A DNA stretch of 8,332 nt from Methanothrix harundinacea (GTDB lineage Archaea; Halobacteriota; Methanosarcinia; Methanotrichales; Methanotrichaceae): positions 1 through 8,332 of the forward strand of contig DAQG01000105.1 in NCBI GenBank assembly GCA_002502785.1, in the 5' to 3' direction. Shown here in pieces: positions 5,918 through 8,332 of this stretch; positions within the stretch are counted from its first letter, which is position 1, and each line of letters begins with the position of its first letter. Both the position numbers and the translations under genes were made by a program. Below the pieces are notes generated by a model that ran no database searches, had not been told where the DNA came from, and saw only the letters and a list, made by a program, of their open reading frames with translations.

Positions 5918-5951
5918 TTTTCTATCGTGCCCCTTCCTGGCAGGGAAGGGG
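5918..5951 (+). terminator. Probable operon end: short T-run and a perfect 8-bp hairpin
   Basis: TTTTCT (5918-5923) directly follows the S27ae stop. A perfect stem follows: CCCCTTCC (5930-5937) pairs with GGAAGGGG (5944-5951) around the six-base loop TGGCAG. No T-run follows the stem, so it is more likely a 3'-end stabiliser or processing structure than a bacterial-type terminator. The location between two units supports a boundary function. Confidence 0.5.
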
Positions 5952-6000
5952 ACATGCCGCACCCTTTTAAGCAGACCCTCGCCCGGCGTTCTTCCGTCGG

Positions 6001-6009
6001 TTATTTAAA
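6001..6009 (+). promoter_or_regulatory. Candidate TATA box for the stomatin-NfeD pair
   Basis: TTATTTAAA lies about 37 nt upstream of the GTG start at 6042. It predicts transcription from about 6030, which would leave a leader of only about 10 nt and trim part of the binding site GGAGGGTG (6029-6036). An upstream CTTTTAAG near 5964-5970 is a weaker alternative. Confidence 0.45.
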
Positions 6010-6041
6010 CGCGCGGGGATCAATTACTGGAGGGTGTTTAT

Positions 6042-6818
6042 GTGGTTGACGTATTATCAGTCGGTTTTGTACCACTGCTCATAGTCTTGCTGATACTCTA
6101 TCAGGGTATCAGGATACCTCGCGAGTACGAGCGGCTCGTCGTCTTCAGGCTGGGCCGGTACAGCGGAATCAAGGGGCCTGGGATCACGATAATCATACCG
6201 GTGATCGATAGAGCCATCAACATGGATCTCCGGGTCGTGACGATAGACGTCCAGAAGCAGGCCGTCATCACCAAAGACAACGTGACGGTGGACGTGGACG
6301 CCGTCCTCTATTATCGGGTCGTGGACCCCGACAGGGCCGTCATCCAGGTCGAGAACTACAGGGTGGCGACTAGCCTTCTCGCCCAGACGACCTTGAGGGA
6401 CGTCCTGGGCGAGATCGAGCTGGACGATCTCCTCTCTAAACGGGAGGAGCTGAACGTCAAGCTCCAGGAGATCCTGGACCGGCAGACCGACCCCTGGGGG
6501 ATCAAGGTCACGGCTGTGACCCTGCGCGACGTGAGCCTTCCCGAGTCGATGCTCAGGGCCATCGCCAAGCAGGCCGAGGCGGAGAGGGAGAAGAGGTCGA
6601 GAATAATCCTTGCAGAAGGCGAGTTTCAGGCCTCGGCGAGGATGGTGGAGGCTGCGAAACTCTACCAGGACGCACCGGTTGCCATCAAGCTGAGGGAGCT
6701 TCAGACCCTCGCCGAGATAGCGAGGGAGAAGAACCTGATCGTCGTCACCTCCGGCGGCGAGGTAGGCGAGGCGACGGGAGCTGTGGCGGGACTTACCAAG
6801 GCCTTCGGTGAGAGATGA
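6042..6818 (+). CDS. Stomatin/prohibitin-family (SPFH) membrane protein
   Basis: This 258-residue protein is a prokaryotic stomatin (slipin type). One N-terminal hydrophobic segment (about 5-20) anchors it. The SPFH domain follows, with the signature blocks EYERLVVFRLGRY (28-40), QAVITKDNVTVDVDAVLYYRV (73-93), QTTLRDVLGEIELDDLLSKRE (115-135) and WGIKVTAVTLRDVSLPESM (152-170). A coiled coil rich in Ala/Glu/Arg (about 171-207) drives oligomer formation. Such proteins build ring or cage scaffolds at membranes. The start is GTG at 6042, supported by GGAGGGTG at 6029-6036; an ATG 2 nt upstream is out of frame. The C-terminal end NLIVVTSGG (231-239) lies where the Pyrococcus homologue is cut by its NfeD partner, though here it is less hydrophobic. 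The stop overlaps nfeD in ATGA. Confidence 0.93.
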   Translation: MVDVLSVGFVPLLIVLLILYQGIRIPREYERLVVFRLGRYSGIKGPGITIIIPVIDRAINMDLRVVTIDVQKQAVITKDNVTVDVDAVLYYRVVDPDRAVIQVENYRVATSLLAQTTLRDVLGEIELDDLLSKREELNVKLQEILDRQTDPWGIKVTAVTLRDVSLPESMLRAIAKQAEAEREKRSRIILAEGEFQASARMVEAAKLYQDAPVAIKLRELQTLAEIAREKNLIVVTSGGEVGEATGAVAGLTKAFGER

Positions 6819-8131
6819 AATCATCAACTTCGAAGGGTTCGGCCCTCTTCGGGCCACTCCTGTCTTTCCTCCTTCTAGCATCTCTCGCCATCCTTTGCCT
6901 CGCGGGCTCCGCCTTTGGCGAGGGGTGCGTGATGGTCGTCGCCCTGGACGATGCCATCACACCGGCGAGTGATGACATAGTTCTGGAGGCGATCGTCCAA
7001 GCGGAGGCGAAAGGATGTGAGGCCCTTGTGATCACCCTCGACACGCCGGGCGGCGGCCTCGCCGAGACGAAGGAGATCACGGGCCAGATCGAAAGGACGA
7101 GCCTTCCAGTGATCGGGTACGTCTATCCCTCGGGGGCCACCGCTTGGAGCGCGGGGACGGTGATCCTCTTAAGCTCCGACATCGCGGCGATGGTTCCCGG
7201 GACGATAATCGGCTCCGCCCAGCCGGTCCAGATCGGGCCCACGGGAACCGAGCCCGTGAACGATACCAAGGTGATCAATGCCGTGGTAGCCCTGGCTGAG
7301 GAGAAGGCGAGGGTTCACGGAAGGAATACGACGGCTGCGAGGGAGTTTGTCACGAGCAACCTCAACCTCAACGCCGAGGATGCCCTCAGGTTCGGAGTGA
7401 TCGAGTTTGTGAGCCCGAACCTCGACTCTCTGATGGAGGACGTGGACGGCCAAGTGGCGAAGAACAGGACCCTTGCCACCTCCGGCGCGGAGCTCGTACG
7501 GTTTGAGCCGAGCTTCCGTCTCCAGGTCCTGGCCGTCCTATCAGACCCGCTCCTGGCGGGGCTCCTCCTAATCGTCGGCCTCTATGCCCTCATATTCGGC
7601 CTATCGAACCCCGGCCTGGGGGCGGAGCTGGTGGGGGTCATCACCCTTGCCCTTGGCCTGATCGGCCTCGGCTTCTCCGTGAACCTGGGTGCCCTCTTCC
7701 TGATCATCCTGGGGCTCGTCCTCCTCCTCGTCGAGCTGAACAGCCCCGGATTCGGCCTCCTCGGAGCCGCGGGGCTCGCCTGCATGATCGTTGGGTCGGT
7801 CCTACTTGTTCCGATAGGTTCCACCGACTGGTACACCCCCGCCGAGTACAAGATGGACGCTTTCGTCGCCCTGATCGTCCCGTCTCTCGTCATCGGGGCG
7901 TTTTTCGTCTTCGCCCTCTACAAGGTGGCTGAGGCGAAAAGAAGGCCCACATACTATCAGAAAATGGAGAAAGAAGTCGCCGAGGCCCTGAACAGAATCG
8001 ACCCGAAGGGGCACGTGATGTACAACGGTGAGTACTGGGTCGCAGAGTCCGAGGAGCCCATCGAGCCCGGTGAGCTGGTCGAGGTGGTGGGAAAAGAGAG
8101 GATGGTCCTGAAGGTGAGGCGGAGGGAGTAG
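6815..8131 (+). CDS. Full-length NfeD: membrane-bound ClpP-class serine protease (1510-N type) with C-terminal OB domain
   Basis: This 438-residue protein matches long NfeD of the PH1510 type. A signal peptide or anchor (about 11-34) precedes a ClpP-like protease domain (about 38-230) with LDTPGGG (75-81), YPSGATAWSAGT (104-115) containing the probable nucleophile Ser112, MVPGTIIGSA (126-135), and KVIN with the probable general base Lys152; the 40-residue spacing agrees with the Ser-Lys dyad of PH1510. About five membrane segments follow (near 243-263, 268-288, 290-308, 312-334, 348-370), including the NfeD motif ELNSPGFGLLG (307-317). A small OB-fold domain ends the protein (about 395-436). 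The protease domain faces outward and should act on the stomatin encoded just upstream. The ATG at 6815 overlaps the stomatin stop by 4 nt. No catalytic residue appears lost. Confidence 0.94.
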   Translation: MKSSTSKGSALFGPLLSFLLLASLAILCLAGSAFGEGCVMVVALDDAITPASDDIVLEAIVQAEAKGCEALVITLDTPGGGLAETKEITGQIERTSLPVIGYVYPSGATAWSAGTVILLSSDIAAMVPGTIIGSAQPVQIGPTGTEPVNDTKVINAVVALAEEKARVHGRNTTAAREFVTSNLNLNAEDALRFGVIEFVSPNLDSLMEDVDGQVAKNRTLATSGAELVRFEPSFRLQVLAVLSDPLLAGLLLIVGLYALIFGLSNPGLGAELVGVITLALGLIGLGFSVNLGALFLIILGLVLLLVELNSPGFGLLGAAGLACMIVGSVLLVPIGSTDWYTPAEYKMDAFVALIVPSLVIGAFFVFALYKVAEAKRRPTYYQKMEKEVAEALNRIDPKGHVMYNGEYWVAESEEPIEPGELVEVVGKERMVLKVRRRE

Positions 8132-8167
8132 GTGCGGGGCCGGGGTGGCCTGGGCCTCTCGCCATTG

Positions 8168-8172
8168 TTTTT
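8168..8172 (+). terminator. Short T-run after nfeD, possible terminator
   Basis: Five T residues lie 37 nt after the nfeD stop, after a GC-rich stretch with repeated GGCC. This is short but fits archaeal T-tract termination. The rest of 8132-8332 contains no convincing gene. Confidence 0.3.
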
Positions 8173-8263
8173 GGCCGATTCGTCGGGCGGCGCGGATGGG
8201 ATTTGGCAGAAGTTTCGCTCGAAAATCCGAGCATAGAGAACTCGCCCGCCTTATCGATAGACG

Positions 8264-8275
8264 AAAATTTTATGA
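8264..8275 (+). promoter_or_regulatory. Weak candidate TATA element near the right edge
   Basis: AAAATTTTATGA is AT-rich within GC-rich DNA. It could be a promoter for a rightward gene starting beyond the window; predicted transcription would begin near 8295. Nothing visible in the remaining 40 nt confirms it, and part of the element is palindromic. Confidence 0.25.
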
Positions 8276-8332
8276 TCAATGTGCCTATTTTACGGCCCAA
8301 GTGACGGACTTCTTCATTACCCCTCTCCAAGA

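Noticed and set aside
6057..6881. Minus-strand open frame of 274 codons opposite the stomatin gene
   Set aside because: It is a shadow of the codon bias in the SPFH gene; its product is low-complexity and His/Asp-rich.
7890..8330. Minus-strand open frame at the right edge
   Set aside because: It runs 240 nt into nfeD antisense, is Pro/Arg/Ser-rich, and has no recognisable domain.
1..8332. CRISPR array, insertion sequence, prophage or defence island
   Set aside because: There are no regularly spaced repeats, transposase or integrase genes, or long terminal inverted repeats; nearly all of the DNA is occupied by housekeeping genes.

Overview
The window is chromosomal DNA from a euryarchaeon, most likely a methanogen. 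The evidence is an archaeal initiator tRNA, archaeal translation factor aIF2 gamma, RNA polymerase subunits Rpo7 (E') and Spt4 (E''), ribosomal proteins S24e and S27ae, a GTP-dependent dephospho-CoA kinase, and the archaeal route into aromatic amino acids (ADH synthase). TATA-type promoters precede several transcription units. The DNA is GC-rich and many starts are TTG or GTG. A Methanothrix/Methanosaeta-like source is an unverified guess from composition and gene content.

Layout. Positions 1-48 (minus) hold the 5' two thirds of initiator tRNA-Met, cut by the window edge, with a TATA box about 45 nt upstream of it. Positions 309-1106 (minus) encode ADH synthase; its 3' flank holds a cluster of overlapping inverted repeats. 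A 112-bp divergent promoter region separates it from a rightward pair: a small PC4-like single-stranded-DNA-binding protein (1219-1443) and an unrecognised protein (1499-2245) whose reading frame continues upstream into the PC4 gene. A T-rich terminator and a new promoter follow.

Positions 2480-5915 form a compact rightward information-processing operon: aIF2 gamma, an Fcf1/VapC9-like PIN-domain protein, Rpo7, Spt4, dephospho-CoA kinase, S24e and S27ae. From the PIN gene onward the genes overlap or lie within about 1 nt of each other, which suggests translational coupling. This gene order is familiar from euryarchaea. The 49-codon S27ae gene completes it.

After a perfect 8-bp hairpin and a further candidate promoter comes a two-gene membrane module (6042-8131): a stomatin/SPFH protein and a full-length NfeD membrane serine protease, joined by an ATGA overlap. 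Such pairs are known; in Pyrococcus the protease cuts the stomatin partner. The last 200 nt carry a T-run and a weak possible promoter but no convincing gene.

Most of the window is conserved archaeal housekeeping. The least explained parts are the PC4-like gene with its overlapping partner of unknown function, the hairpin cluster downstream of the ADH synthase gene, and the divergent promoter pair. I see no CRISPR array, insertion sequence, phage gene or defence system.
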